Of a DNA stretch of 64,000 nt, positions 33,948 to 42,237 are shown piece by piece. The translations under genes were made by a program, and so were the position numbers. The notes under the pieces are model-generated. The model had not been told where the DNA came from. It ran no database searches and saw only the letters and a list, made by a program, of their open reading frames with translations. Where the stretch lies: contig NZ_JBBUKT010000004.1 of NCBI RefSeq assembly GCF_038066715.1, positions 1 to 64,000 on the forward strand. The letters run 5' to 3'. Origin of the DNA: Luteolibacter sp. Y139. Its GTDB lineage: Bacteria > Verrucomicrobiota > Verrucomicrobiia > Verrucomicrobiales > Akkermansiaceae. Position 1 is the first letter of the stretch. Each line of letters begins with the position of its first letter.

Positions 33948-35516
33948 ATGGATAGGCGCCTCTTTCTTTGGTCCATCGTCGCCGCGCTTGCCGGCTTCCT
34001 CTTCGGCTTCGATACCGTCGTCATTTCTGGCGCGGAGAAGAAGCTGCAAAGCCTCTGGGATTTGAGTGCCGTGATGCATGGACTGGCGATGGGGTCGGCG
34101 CTGTGGGGGACCGTGCTGGGATCGATGGTTGGCGGCTGGCCGACCGATCACTTCGGGCGGAAGAAGACTCTGCTGTGGGTGGGGTCGCTGTTCCTGATCG
34201 GCTCGCTGTGGTCGGCCCTCACGAACGAGGTCTATTCCTTCATGGTCGCCCGGTTCATCGGCGGCATTGCGATCGGCATTTCGACGGTCGCGGCACCGCT
34301 CTACATCTCGGAGATCTCACCGCCGGCTCACCGCGGTCGGCTTGCGGGGATGTTCCAGTTCAACATCGTCTTCGGCATCTTGGTCGCCTTCGGGTCGAAT
34401 TACCTGCTCGCGGGTCTCGGTGAGAACTCCTGGCGCTGGATGCTGGGCGTGATGGCAGTGCCATCGGTGATCTACACGCTGGCCTGTCTCGTCATTCCGG
34501 AAAGCCCGCGTTGGCTGATCGCTCGCAAGGGTGATCGCGCGCAGGGGGAAGCGGTGCTGAAGCTCATTCATCCTGGCGCCTCCGCTGCGGAGATCGGCGT
34601 TCTGGCGGATTCGATGAAGCCCGAGGGACCCCGGCAAACGGCGGGAGGGTTTTGGAGTTCGCGCCTGAAGACGCCGATCCTGCTGGCGTTCCTGATCGCT
34701 TTCTTCAACCAGCTCTCCGGGATCAATGCGATCCTCTACTTCGCCCCCCGCATCTTCGGGATGACCGGCAGCGAGAACGCGCTCGCGCAGTCGATCGGAA
34801 TCGGGATTACCAATCTGATTTTCACCTTCGTGGGGCTTTGGCTGATTGACCGGCTCGGCCGCCGGACACTGCTCTACATCGGGTCATTCGGCTACATCCT
34901 CTCACTCGGCTTGTGCGCGACGGCCTTCTTCACGTGGGCTCCTCAATTCCGCGCGGCATCCTCTGCGGTCGATGTGAAGGGTGCGGTCGATTCGTTAGAG
35001 ACGGCGAATCCGGCTCGCGTGGCAAAAATGCAAGAGGATCTGGCGAAGAAGAAGAGCGCGCTGGTGGCCGCAACTGCTGAGCCAAAGTCGGGAGCGACGC
35101 CGGTCACGCTGGCAGACGATGCTTCTCCTGCTTCGGTGAAAGCTGTGGCAAACGAAGTGCTTTCGCAGTCCTCGAAAGCTGCTGGTTCCGGCGGCATGAT
35201 GGTCTTGATCTGCATCTTCGCGTTCATCGCTTCGCATGCCATTGGCCAGGGAGCTGTGATCTGGGTGTTCATTTCGGAAATTTTCCCGGATCGCTACCGT
35301 GCCGCGGGTCAGGCTCTCGGCAGTGCGACGCATTGGGTTTTTGCGGCGGGTCTGACCACCGTCTTCCCCCTGATGATGGCGAAGCTCGCGCCGGGTGTGG
35401 TGTTCCTGATCTTCACCGGAATGATGGTGCTTCAATTGATCTGGGTGAAGTTCATGGTGCCCGAGACCAAGGGCGTGCCGCTGGAGGAAATGGAGCAAAA
35501 GCTGGGGATCCGATGA
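33948..35516 (+). CDS. MFS sugar porter with an extra periplasmic loop
   Basis: 522 residues from the ATG at 33948. Twelve-helix sugar porter: GFLFGFDTVVISGAE in TM1, D-x-x-GRKKTL and RFIGGIAIGIS, PESPRWLI, FFNQLSGINAILYFAP in TM7, DRLGRRTLL, SEIFPDRYRA and the C-terminal VPETKG. Between TM9 and TM10 there is an additional stretch of about 85 residues rich in Ala, Lys, Ser and Glu, where most sugar porters have a short loop. Context (GH172, fructokinase, GH32) suggests fructose or a difructose as cargo. The stop overlaps the GH172 start by ATGA. Confidence 0.9.
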   Translation: MDRRLFLWSIVAALAGFLFGFDTVVISGAEKKLQSLWDLSAVMHGLAMGSALWGTVLGSMVGGWPTDHFGRKKTLLWVGSLFLIGSLWSALTNEVYSFMVARFIGGIAIGISTVAAPLYISEISPPAHRGRLAGMFQFNIVFGILVAFGSNYLLAGLGENSWRWMLGVMAVPSVIYTLACLVIPESPRWLIARKGDRAQGEAVLKLIHPGASAAEIGVLADSMKPEGPRQTAGGFWSSRLKTPILLAFLIAFFNQLSGINAILYFAPRIFGMTGSENALAQSIGIGITNLIFTFVGLWLIDRLGRRTLLYIGSFGYILSLGLCATAFFTWAPQFRAASSAVDVKGAVDSLETANPARVAKMQEDLAKKKSALVAATAEPKSGATPVTLADDASPASVKAVANEVLSQSSKAAGSGGMMVLICIFAFIASHAIGQGAVIWVFISEIFPDRYRAAGQALGSATHWVFAAGLTTVFPLMMAKLAPGVVFLIFTGMMVLQLIWVKFMVPETKGVPLEEMEQKLGIR

Positions 35517-37612
35517 TCGCTTTCCGTCCATTCTCCGCGCTCCTGATGGTCGGGCTGGTCGCCAGCTCACGGGCGGAGACGCTTTCTTACGGGCAAGTGG
35601 TTGATCGGCTCACCAGTCTTGAGCGGCTGGCGTCGCCAGTCATTCTGGGCGAGCGAACCGGTGCTTCGACGAGTCACGATCGCGGCTCGGCGTATGACGC
35701 CGCTAGCGGCACCTATCGAAATTGGTCGGCCAACGATGACGGGTTGGGTTTCATCCGGAAAGAAGGCAGTGATCAAGTGATGGTGGACCTCGAAGGTCCG
35801 GGCGTGCTGTGGCGGGTGTGGTCGGCCAAGCCTGAGCAGGGGCATATCCGCATCTTTCTGGATGGAAGTACGACGCCCGTCGTGGACAAGTCGTTCCGCA
35901 GTTTCTCTGACGATCTCGAAAAGGAGTATCCCGGGCTGGCGATGACCTTGTCGCGAGGCAGGAATGAATTCGTGCCGATCCCTTTTGCGAAGTCGTGCAA
36001 GGTGGTGATGAGCGAGGGATGGGGGGCTTACTTTCATGCCACCCACACGCAGTTTTCAAAGGACACGAAGGTTGAAACTTTCGCAGGCTTCACGCCGGAG
36101 GTCGCCGCTGTGCTGAAGAAGGCAAGCGAGGCTTGGAGTAAGACGGGCAGCAGCCCTTACTCGGGAGAGAAGGCGTCGAAGAAAGTTGAGACCTTGGAGA
36201 TTGCCCCGGGCAAGACGCGGGAGATCACGCGGGCTGGAGCGGGTGCCTTGCGGGTTCTGAAGGTGAAGCCGCTCGGGCTGCCGGATGATCACATCAAGCA
36301 GGAAGACATCCTTCGCGAGCTGACACTTTCGATTTCCTGGGATGGAGAGAAGAAGCCGAGCGTGTGGGCGCCTCTTGGCGACTTCTTCGCGACCTCCCCG
36401 GGGATGAATTCCTTCGAGACGCGGCCGATGGGCTGCGTGGACGGCGAGTTCTATTCCTACTTCTACATGCCGTTTTCGGATGGCATGCGGCTTGTGATCG
36501 GGAACGATGGTGATGCGTCACGGAAGGTGGCTATCGAGCTGGAGACGGTGAGCGTCGATGCCGCTGTGGCGGGCAAGTCGCTGCGCTTCCGCGCTGCGTG
36601 GCATGGCGATGATTTCACGGGGCTCGATTCGAAACGCTTTGTCTACAAGCGCGGCGACCGTTGGCCGGACTGGCCACTGCTGGTGGTGAATGGACGCGGC
36701 CGCTATGTCGGCATGTCCGAGCACGTGTGGAAGTTCGGCGGCTGGTGGGGTGAGGGGGACGAGAAGTTCTTCGTGGATGGCGAGGCGTTTCCTTCGACGA
36801 TCGGCACCGGTAGCGAGGACTACATCGGCTATGCGTGGGCTGCGGATCCGCCCTTCATCACTTTCAACAGTCCCTCGGCTTCGGTGTCGCGGATCAACCC
36901 CGATGCGCAGCAGGACACTTCGGTGTGCCGCTTTCATCTTTGCGATGACGTTCCTTTCGAAAAGGGCTTCCAAGGTTTTATGGAGGTGATGCCGAACCGC
37001 GATTGCCGGCCGGCGATTTACGAGGCGTGCGTGTATTGGTACGGAGATTCTAGTAGTGCGAATCCGTATGCTGCCGTGCCGATTGCACAGCGTCGCCACT
37101 TGCGCCCGTCCCGTGAGATGAGTCACGTGCTGCCGTCCACTTTCGAGATCATCAAGCCGGGGCCGGGATTGATTGAAGGCGAGAGTATGAATGTGCTTCG
37201 CACTGGGTCGGGACGCCATTGGGTGCAGGACATGGGCGGCTTTCCTGATGGCACCTGGAGTGGCGACGCGCATCTCATCTGGACCGAGGGCAAGGCCGGC
37301 GATGAGATCGAGATTGAGTTTCCGGTGGGCAAGTCGGGTCGGCAGGAACTTGTCGTGGCTTTCTCGAAGGCTCCTGACTATGGCGTCTTCACGATTTCCG
37401 TGGATGGTCAACCGCTTGGAAAGGAGTTCGACTTCTTCGACGACAAGGTGACCAGCACCGGAGAGATTTCGCTAGGAGACTTCAACCTGACCGCAGGCAA
37501 GCACGTGCTGACGGCGAAGGCCGTTGGCCGGAATCCGAAATCGCGGCCCGGTGCCACGGGCGCACACGTGTTCGGCTTGGACTACGTCAGGATCAAAGAA
37601 GCGAAGCAATGA
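35513..37612 (+). CDS. GH172 (DUF2961) glycosidase, predicted alpha-fructofuranosidase/DFA-active
   Basis: 699 residues from the ATG at 35513, which overlaps the transporter stop. Signal peptide about 1-22. DUF2961/GH172 core with R-N-W-S-A-N-D-D-G, the strand EGDEKFFVDGE and the signature GTGSEDY. Glu435 in GTGSEDY and Glu414 in EGDE are 21 apart, as are the catalytic pair described for the bifidobacterial founding enzyme. The C-terminal 100 or so residues form a beta domain. The known founding activity is on difructose dianhydride I; other members act on arabinan. Fructan neighbours favour the fructose activity. Confidence 0.85.
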   Translation: MIAFRPFSALLMVGLVASSRAETLSYGQVVDRLTSLERLASPVILGERTGASTSHDRGSAYDAASGTYRNWSANDDGLGFIRKEGSDQVMVDLEGPGVLWRVWSAKPEQGHIRIFLDGSTTPVVDKSFRSFSDDLEKEYPGLAMTLSRGRNEFVPIPFAKSCKVVMSEGWGAYFHATHTQFSKDTKVETFAGFTPEVAAVLKKASEAWSKTGSSPYSGEKASKKVETLEIAPGKTREITRAGAGALRVLKVKPLGLPDDHIKQEDILRELTLSISWDGEKKPSVWAPLGDFFATSPGMNSFETRPMGCVDGEFYSYFYMPFSDGMRLVIGNDGDASRKVAIELETVSVDAAVAGKSLRFRAAWHGDDFTGLDSKRFVYKRGDRWPDWPLLVVNGRGRYVGMSEHVWKFGGWWGEGDEKFFVDGEAFPSTIGTGSEDYIGYAWAADPPFITFNSPSASVSRINPDAQQDTSVCRFHLCDDVPFEKGFQGFMEVMPNRDCRPAIYEACVYWYGDSSSANPYAAVPIAQRRHLRPSREMSHVLPSTFEIIKPGPGLIEGESMNVLRTGSGRHWVQDMGGFPDGTWSGDAHLIWTEGKAGDEIEIEFPVGKSGRQELVVAFSKAPDYGVFTISVDGQPLGKEFDFFDDKVTSTGEISLGDFNLTAGKHVLTAKAVGRNPKSRPGATGAHVFGLDYVRIKEAKQ

Positions 37613-37649
37613 CCATCGCACCCGTTCCGGATCATCACGATCCACAGTC

Positions 37650-38636
37650 ATGAGCAGCATGCCTTCACCCATTGTCGGAGCCATCGAAGCCGGTGGCACC
37701 AAGTTCGTATGCGCCGTCGGCAGTGGCCCGGGCGAGGGGATCCTTGCCCGTGCGCGCTTTGACAGCGGTGACAACCCGGCGCGGCTGATGCGCGAGGTGG
37801 TGGACTGGTTCCTCGAACAGCAGGACCAGCACGGCGAACTAGCCGGACTCGGCTTCGCTTCCTTCGGTCCGCTGGACCTTGAGGAGGATTCCCCCACGTA
37901 CGGATACATCACGACCACGCCGAAGAAGGGCTGGCAGCATGCCGATCTCGTGGGTCCTCTCCGCCGTGCCTTCCCGGGCGTGCCGACGATCGTCGACACC
38001 GATGTCAATGGCGCGGCCCTCGGCGAGGCTCGCTGGGGGGCAGCCGCGGACCTTGAGGATTTCGTCTATGTCACCGCAGGCACCGGCATCGGCGGCGGCG
38101 GTATGGCGCGGGGGCGATTGCTGCACGGCCTGGTGCATCCGGAGATGGGTCACATGGGGCTGCCGTGCATCGATGGTGATGACTTCGAAGGCGCGTGTCC
38201 GTTTCACGGACGCTGCTGGGAAGGCCTGTGTTCCGGGCCGGCGATCGCCAAGCGCGTCGGGATGCCGGCGGAATCGTTGCCGCCCGATCATCCGGCGTGG
38301 GATCTAACGGCGCGCTACATGGCGCATGCACTGGTCAATCTCACGTGCGTGCTTTCGCCACGGCGGATCATCCTCGGTGGCAGCGTGCGGAAGGCGGGTC
38401 GCTTGGGCGAAGAGGCGTTCTTCGCGAAAGTCCGTACTGCTTTCAGGGATGTACTTGCAGGTTATATCGCTTCTCCCTCCTTGGATGAAAGAGGCATCGG
38501 GGACTACATCGTTCCACCGGTGCTCGGCGACGATGCGGGTGTTTGCGGTGCCATTGCCTTGGCACAATCGGTCGCGAAGACCACCCCCAATGCTGAACGA
38601 TCCCGCAGAGGGTCGATCGGCACGTCCGTTGGCTGA
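37650..38636 (+). CDS. ROK-family fructokinase
   Basis: 328 residues from the ATG at 37650. N-terminal phosphate-binding loop EAGGTKFVCAVG, catalytic Asp in DTDVNGAALGE, glycine-rich VTAGTGIGGGG, and the ROK zinc motif HPEMGH...CPFHGRCWEGLCSG. The short N-terminal pattern and the Zn motif are typical of ROK fructokinases, which make fructose 6-phosphate in the cytoplasm. It lies 37 bp after GH172 and 15 bp before GH32, inside the fructan operon. Confidence 0.92.
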   Translation: MSSMPSPIVGAIEAGGTKFVCAVGSGPGEGILARARFDSGDNPARLMREVVDWFLEQQDQHGELAGLGFASFGPLDLEEDSPTYGYITTTPKKGWQHADLVGPLRRAFPGVPTIVDTDVNGAALGEARWGAAADLEDFVYVTAGTGIGGGGMARGRLLHGLVHPEMGHMGLPCIDGDDFEGACPFHGRCWEGLCSGPAIAKRVGMPAESLPPDHPAWDLTARYMAHALVNLTCVLSPRRIILGGSVRKAGRLGEEAFFAKVRTAFRDVLAGYIASPSLDERGIGDYIVPPVLGDDAGVCGAIALAQSVAKTTPNAERSRRGSIGTSVG

Positions 38637-38651
38637 ACAGCTCCTGACCTC

Positions 38652-40784
38652 ATGAATACCTTGCTCAAGACCACTGCCCTCTTTGCGGCGTTCTCTTCCA
38701 CGGGCTTCGCGGCTCCCGAGATCGTCCTCGCTGATTTTGAAAAGAGCACCTACGAACCGTGGACGGTGACGGGCGAAGCCTTCGGCCCCGGACCGGCGCA
38801 GGGTGCATTGCCTGGACAGATGGGAGTCGACGGCTTTCGCGGCAAGGGCTTGGTGAACACCTTCTTCAATGGTGATGATACGATCGGAACGCTGACCTCG
38901 CCGGAGTTCCGGATTGATCGGAAGTTCATTGGCTTCCTCATCGGTGGCGGAAAGAACGAGCAGGGACTCGCGCTGCAGCTGCTGGTGGATGGCAAGGTGG
39001 TGCGAAGCGCCACCGGCAACAACGACCGGCCTGGTGGCAGCGAGGAGCTTCAGCAAGAGTCATGGGATGTTTCCGATCTCGCAGGCAAGAAGGCGGTGCT
39101 GAAGATCGTGGACGATGCGAAGGGCGGCTGGGGGCACCTCACCGTGGACCAAATCGTCCAGACGGATACCAAGCCGAAGGGCGTGGTGAGCGGAGTCGAG
39201 CGATCCTTCACGGCGACGACGCGTTACCTGAACATTCCAATCAAGAACGGCGCGCCCCACCGCGTGGTCACGCTGCTGGTGGACGGCAAGGTCATTGTTA
39301 GAAACGACATCGAGCTCGCCGATGGTCCTGCCGACTGGTGGGCGCCGATGGACGTGAGCGCGTGGAAGGGCAAGAAGCTCACGCTGCGCGTGGACAAGCT
39401 TCACGAGGACTCGAAGGCGCTCGCTGCGGTTGATCCGGGAAACGAGATCAAGAATGCGGACAACCTTTACGAAGAACCCTTGCGCGGGCAGTTCCACTTC
39501 TCGCCGATGCGCGGCTGGAACAACGACCCGAACGGGATGGTATTCTACAACGGCGAGTATCACCTGTTCTTCCAGCACAATCCCTATGGCTGGGCCTGGG
39601 GAAACATGACCTGGGGCCATGCGGTGAGCAAAGACATGGTGCACTGGGAGGAACTCCCTTCCGCGCTACTGCCGGATGAAATGGGGCCGATGTTCAGCGG
39701 CGGCGCTGTCGTGGACTGGAAGAACACCAGCGGCTTCGGCAAGGACGGCAAGCCGCCGATGGTCGTCTTCTACACCGCGGCGGGGAACCCGACCGTGCAG
39801 TGCATGGCCTACAGCAACGATGGCCGACACTTCACGAAGTACGAGGGCAATCCCATCATCAAGGAAATCAGTGGCGGCAACCGCGACCCGAAGGTGGTCT
39901 GGCATGAGCCAACCAAGAGCTGGGTGCTGGTCTTCTACGTCGAGCTCGGTGGCGTGCACACGATGCACTTCTTCACCTCGCCAAACCTCAAGGAGTGGAC
40001 CTTTGCCAGCAAGATCGACGGGTTCTTCGAGTGTCCCGAATTCTTCGAGGCACCGGTGGATGGCGATGCCACGAAGAAGAAATGGGTGCTGTCAGGAGCC
40101 AGCAGCGACTATCGGATCGGCAGCTTTGACGGGAAGACCTTCACGCCGGAGACGTCGATGCTGCCCGGACAGCGGGGCAAGGACTTCTATGCTGCGCAGG
40201 CATTCAGCGATCAACCCGACGGGCGACATATCCTGATCGGATGGTGGCGCACGGAGACGCGTGGCATGCCTTTCAATCAGTCGATGTCCATCCCGCTGGA
40301 CCTGCGTCTCGTCCAGACGGCGGAGGGGCCGCGCTTGACCTACACGCCGGTGAAGGAACTCGAAGCGCTGCGTGCCAAGTCCCATCGCATCGCACCGCAG
40401 TCGCTCAAGCCGGGTGACAAGAATCCGCTCGATGATATCCGTGCCGAGCTGGTGGAAGTCCGCGCGGAATTCGAGCCGGGTGAAGCTGACGAGGTGATCT
40501 TCAATATCCGCGACGTGATGGTTGTCTACGATGCGAAGAAGCAGGAGTTCAGCGTGAACGGACACCGTGCGCCGGCGCCGCTCATCGATGGCAAGCAGCG
40601 CATCACGATCTTCTGCGACCGCACCGGGGTCGAGGCATTCGCCAGCGACGGTCTGTGCTTCATCCCGATGCCGATCAATCTCAAGGGCGAGAACCGCCGG
40701 CTTTATCTTGAGACGCGTGGTGGTGCGGCGAAGATCGCTTCGCTGGAAGTGCACGAGCTGCGCTCGGCGTGGAAGACGAAGTAA
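38652..40784 (+). CDS. Secreted GH32 fructanase with N-terminal beta domain
   Basis: 710 residues. Signal peptide about 1-20. A beta-sandwich (about 22-170; FLIGGG...GWGHLTVDQI) common in front of GH32 enzymes, then a short spacer domain. Five-blade propeller from about 280: nucleophile Asp292 in WNNDPNG, stabiliser in RDPKV (Asp412) and acid/base Glu460 in ECPE. C-terminal beta-sandwich to 705. Predicted to release fructose from levan or inulin outside the inner membrane. Last gene of the operon before a convergent terminator and the regulator gene. Confidence 0.92.
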   Translation: MNTLLKTTALFAAFSSTGFAAPEIVLADFEKSTYEPWTVTGEAFGPGPAQGALPGQMGVDGFRGKGLVNTFFNGDDTIGTLTSPEFRIDRKFIGFLIGGGKNEQGLALQLLVDGKVVRSATGNNDRPGGSEELQQESWDVSDLAGKKAVLKIVDDAKGGWGHLTVDQIVQTDTKPKGVVSGVERSFTATTRYLNIPIKNGAPHRVVTLLVDGKVIVRNDIELADGPADWWAPMDVSAWKGKKLTLRVDKLHEDSKALAAVDPGNEIKNADNLYEEPLRGQFHFSPMRGWNNDPNGMVFYNGEYHLFFQHNPYGWAWGNMTWGHAVSKDMVHWEELPSALLPDEMGPMFSGGAVVDWKNTSGFGKDGKPPMVVFYTAAGNPTVQCMAYSNDGRHFTKYEGNPIIKEISGGNRDPKVVWHEPTKSWVLVFYVELGGVHTMHFFTSPNLKEWTFASKIDGFFECPEFFEAPVDGDATKKKWVLSGASSDYRIGSFDGKTFTPETSMLPGQRGKDFYAAQAFSDQPDGRHILIGWWRTETRGMPFNQSMSIPLDLRLVQTAEGPRLTYTPVKELEALRAKSHRIAPQSLKPGDKNPLDDIRAELVEVRAEFEPGEADEVIFNIRDVMVVYDAKKQEFSVNGHRAPAPLIDGKQRITIFCDRTGVEAFASDGLCFIPMPINLKGENRRLYLETRGGAAKIASLEVHELRSAWKTK

Positions 40785-40798
40785 GGAGGTTCTTGAGA

Positions 40799-40823
40799 GA
40801 GGGCTGGTGGAACGCCGGCCCTC
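40799..40823. terminator. Hairpin between convergent GH32 and regulator genes
   Basis: 10-bp stem with two G-T pairs (40799-40808 with 40114-style partner arm 40814-40823), five-base loop, in the 51-bp gap between converging stop codons. Weak U tract on both strands, so probably bidirectional. Confidence 0.55.
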
Positions 40824-40835
40824 CTCACTTCATCC

Positions 40836-41954
40836 TTACTTCACATAGGCCCCACAGGATTCCCGCACGATCAGGCTGCCATTGAGGCGGATGCTGCGTG
40901 CGGGAAGCGATGGGTCCTGGAGTCGATCCAGCATGGCGCGGAATGCGGAGATCGCGATCTCCTGGCAGGGTTGGCGGTAGGTGGTGAGCGGAGGGCTGAC
41001 GAGGCTGGCGAAGCCTGCGTCATCGAAGCCGACGACGCGCACGTCGCCGGGGACGGACACGCCAATCTTCCCCAGCGTCCGCACGAGCAGCGCGGCGGTG
41101 TGATCATTGCCGCAGACGATGGCGTCTGGGCGCGATCCCATGACCTTGTTGGCGAAAACAGGATCGCCTGCTTCGCCGCGCTCCGCCTTGATGAAGCACT
41201 CGGCACTACCGCACTGGCTGACCGCGGTCCACAGGCCGGTATAGCGAGCGTCGACCGTAGAGGCTGAAAGCGGCTTCGCGACATGGACGAAGCGGGTGCA
41301 ACCGAGCTTGATCAAATGCCGGCCGATGGAGAAGCCGCCGCCGGCATTGTCCACGCCGACGAGGTCGTATTCACTGCGCTCGGGGTAGACGACGATGTCG
41401 TGATCGACGAGCACCACCGGGATGCCGGCTTCACGGAAGCGCTTTACCATCCGGAGATTCGCCTCGTAGCCGCCTTTGACGAATTCGTAAGGCGCGAAGA
41501 AGACACCATCGACGCGGTTCTCGATAAACTGCTGGCAGAGCTCGTCGCCATGCTCGAGCCGGGTATCGGCATCAAGCTGGGGAAGCGTCGAGCCACCCCA
41601 AACCAAGCTGTATTCGTGATGGCGTGCGAGGCTGGCAAGGTGACCGGCGATGAGCTGGAAAATCTCGGTGTGCCCGAAGTGGGGCATCAACAACGCGAGG
41701 CGATGGGTCGAGATCGGCACGGACGATTGGCTCGGTGGCCGCGCGTAGGTGCCGGAGCCGGTCTTGCGAACCACCAGGCCTTCGGTGGTGAGAGTCCGCA
41801 TGGCCTGGGCGACGGTCGGGCGCGATACGCCGAAGCGCTCCATCAGCTTCGAGTCGCTGGGCAGGCGGCCTTCCTCGCCATATTTGCCGGCAGCGATTTC
41901 CTTCCGCAGTTCGGCGGAAATGTCCTCATGCTTGGCAGGAGCGCGAGTGCTCAT
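40836..41954 (-). CDS. GntR/LacI-type transcriptional regulator
   Basis: 372 residues. GntR winged helix-turn-helix at about 8-75 (LPSDSKLMERFGVSRPTVAQAMRTL, then VRKTGSGTYA) joined to a periplasmic-binding-protein/LacI sensor domain (about 85-365; GVFFAPYEF, VLVDHD, AIVCGNDHTA, VVGFDD). This is the AraR-type architecture that binds sugars directly. Divergent from the second GH32 gene, with two similar pseudo-palindromes in the shared gap, so it probably represses itself and the fructan genes until a fructose-based ligand appears. Confidence 0.9.
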   Translation of the reverse strand: MSTRAPAKHEDISAELRKEIAAGKYGEEGRLPSDSKLMERFGVSRPTVAQAMRTLTTEGLVVRKTGSGTYARPPSQSSVPISTHRLALLMPHFGHTEIFQLIAGHLASLARHHEYSLVWGGSTLPQLDADTRLEHGDELCQQFIENRVDGVFFAPYEFVKGGYEANLRMVKRFREAGIPVVLVDHDIVVYPERSEYDLVGVDNAGGGFSIGRHLIKLGCTRFVHVAKPLSASTVDARYTGLWTAVSQCGSAECFIKAERGEAGDPVFANKVMGSRPDAIVCGNDHTAALLVRTLGKIGVSVPGDVRVVGFDDAGFASLVSPPLTTYRQPCQEIAISAFRAMLDRLQDPSLPARSIRLNGSLIVRESCGAYVK

Positions 41955-42028
41955 AGTAGAACCTGTTTGGGTTTGGTTTTGACAGAAGAGTCACCGCTGG
42001 GTCGGAGCCTGTCAATTTACTGGCGGCA

Positions 42029-42044
42029 ACCTGCCATGGCAGCT
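42029..42044. promoter_or_regulatory. Candidate GntR operator 1
   Basis: ACCTGCCATGGCAGCT, containing the perfect palindrome CTGCCATGGCAG. It matches 13 of 16 bases of the site at 42142. Just upstream of a TTGACA on the - strand that could be the -35 box of the regulator gene. Assignment inferred. Confidence 0.45.
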
Positions 42045-42093
42045 TTGTGAGTGCCAGCGCGGAGATGCTTCAAACACGCTGCAATTGAAGAAT

Positions 42094-42113
42094 CTCTCCA
42101 AAAGGAGAGTTTT
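42094..42113 (+). terminator. Hairpin with T run in the regulator/GH32 gap
   Basis: CTCTCC-AAAA-GGAGAG followed by TTTT. It could be a small intrinsic terminator or attenuator in the leader of the second GH32 gene, 125 bp before its start, or part of a protein site. Confidence 0.4.
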
Positions 42114-42141
42114 CGGAACAAGCGGTCATGACGGCTTACCG

Positions 42142-42157
42142 ACCTGCCAAGACAGGT
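42142..42157. promoter_or_regulatory. Candidate GntR operator 2
   Basis: ACCTGCCAAGACAGGT, an imperfect palindrome matching 13 of 16 bases of the site at 42029. A weaker match (12 of 16) lies at 46039-46054 upstream of the next large gene. Confidence 0.45.
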
Positions 42158-42237
42158 ATCCCCTGTGGGCGGGGGCTTGCCGGTTGCGGCATTGCATGGT
42201 CCGCGGCTCCTTCACGGGAAACCCTTGATCCTGCCGG

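Noticed and set aside
34995..35570. - strand frame across the end of the sugar-porter gene
   Set aside because: Overlaps conserved TM10-TM12 motifs on the + strand; no evidence of its own.
41955..42237. Riboswitch in the regulator/GH32 gap
   Set aside because: Small hairpins and palindromes are present, but no multi-helix conserved core of a known riboswitch could be recognised.
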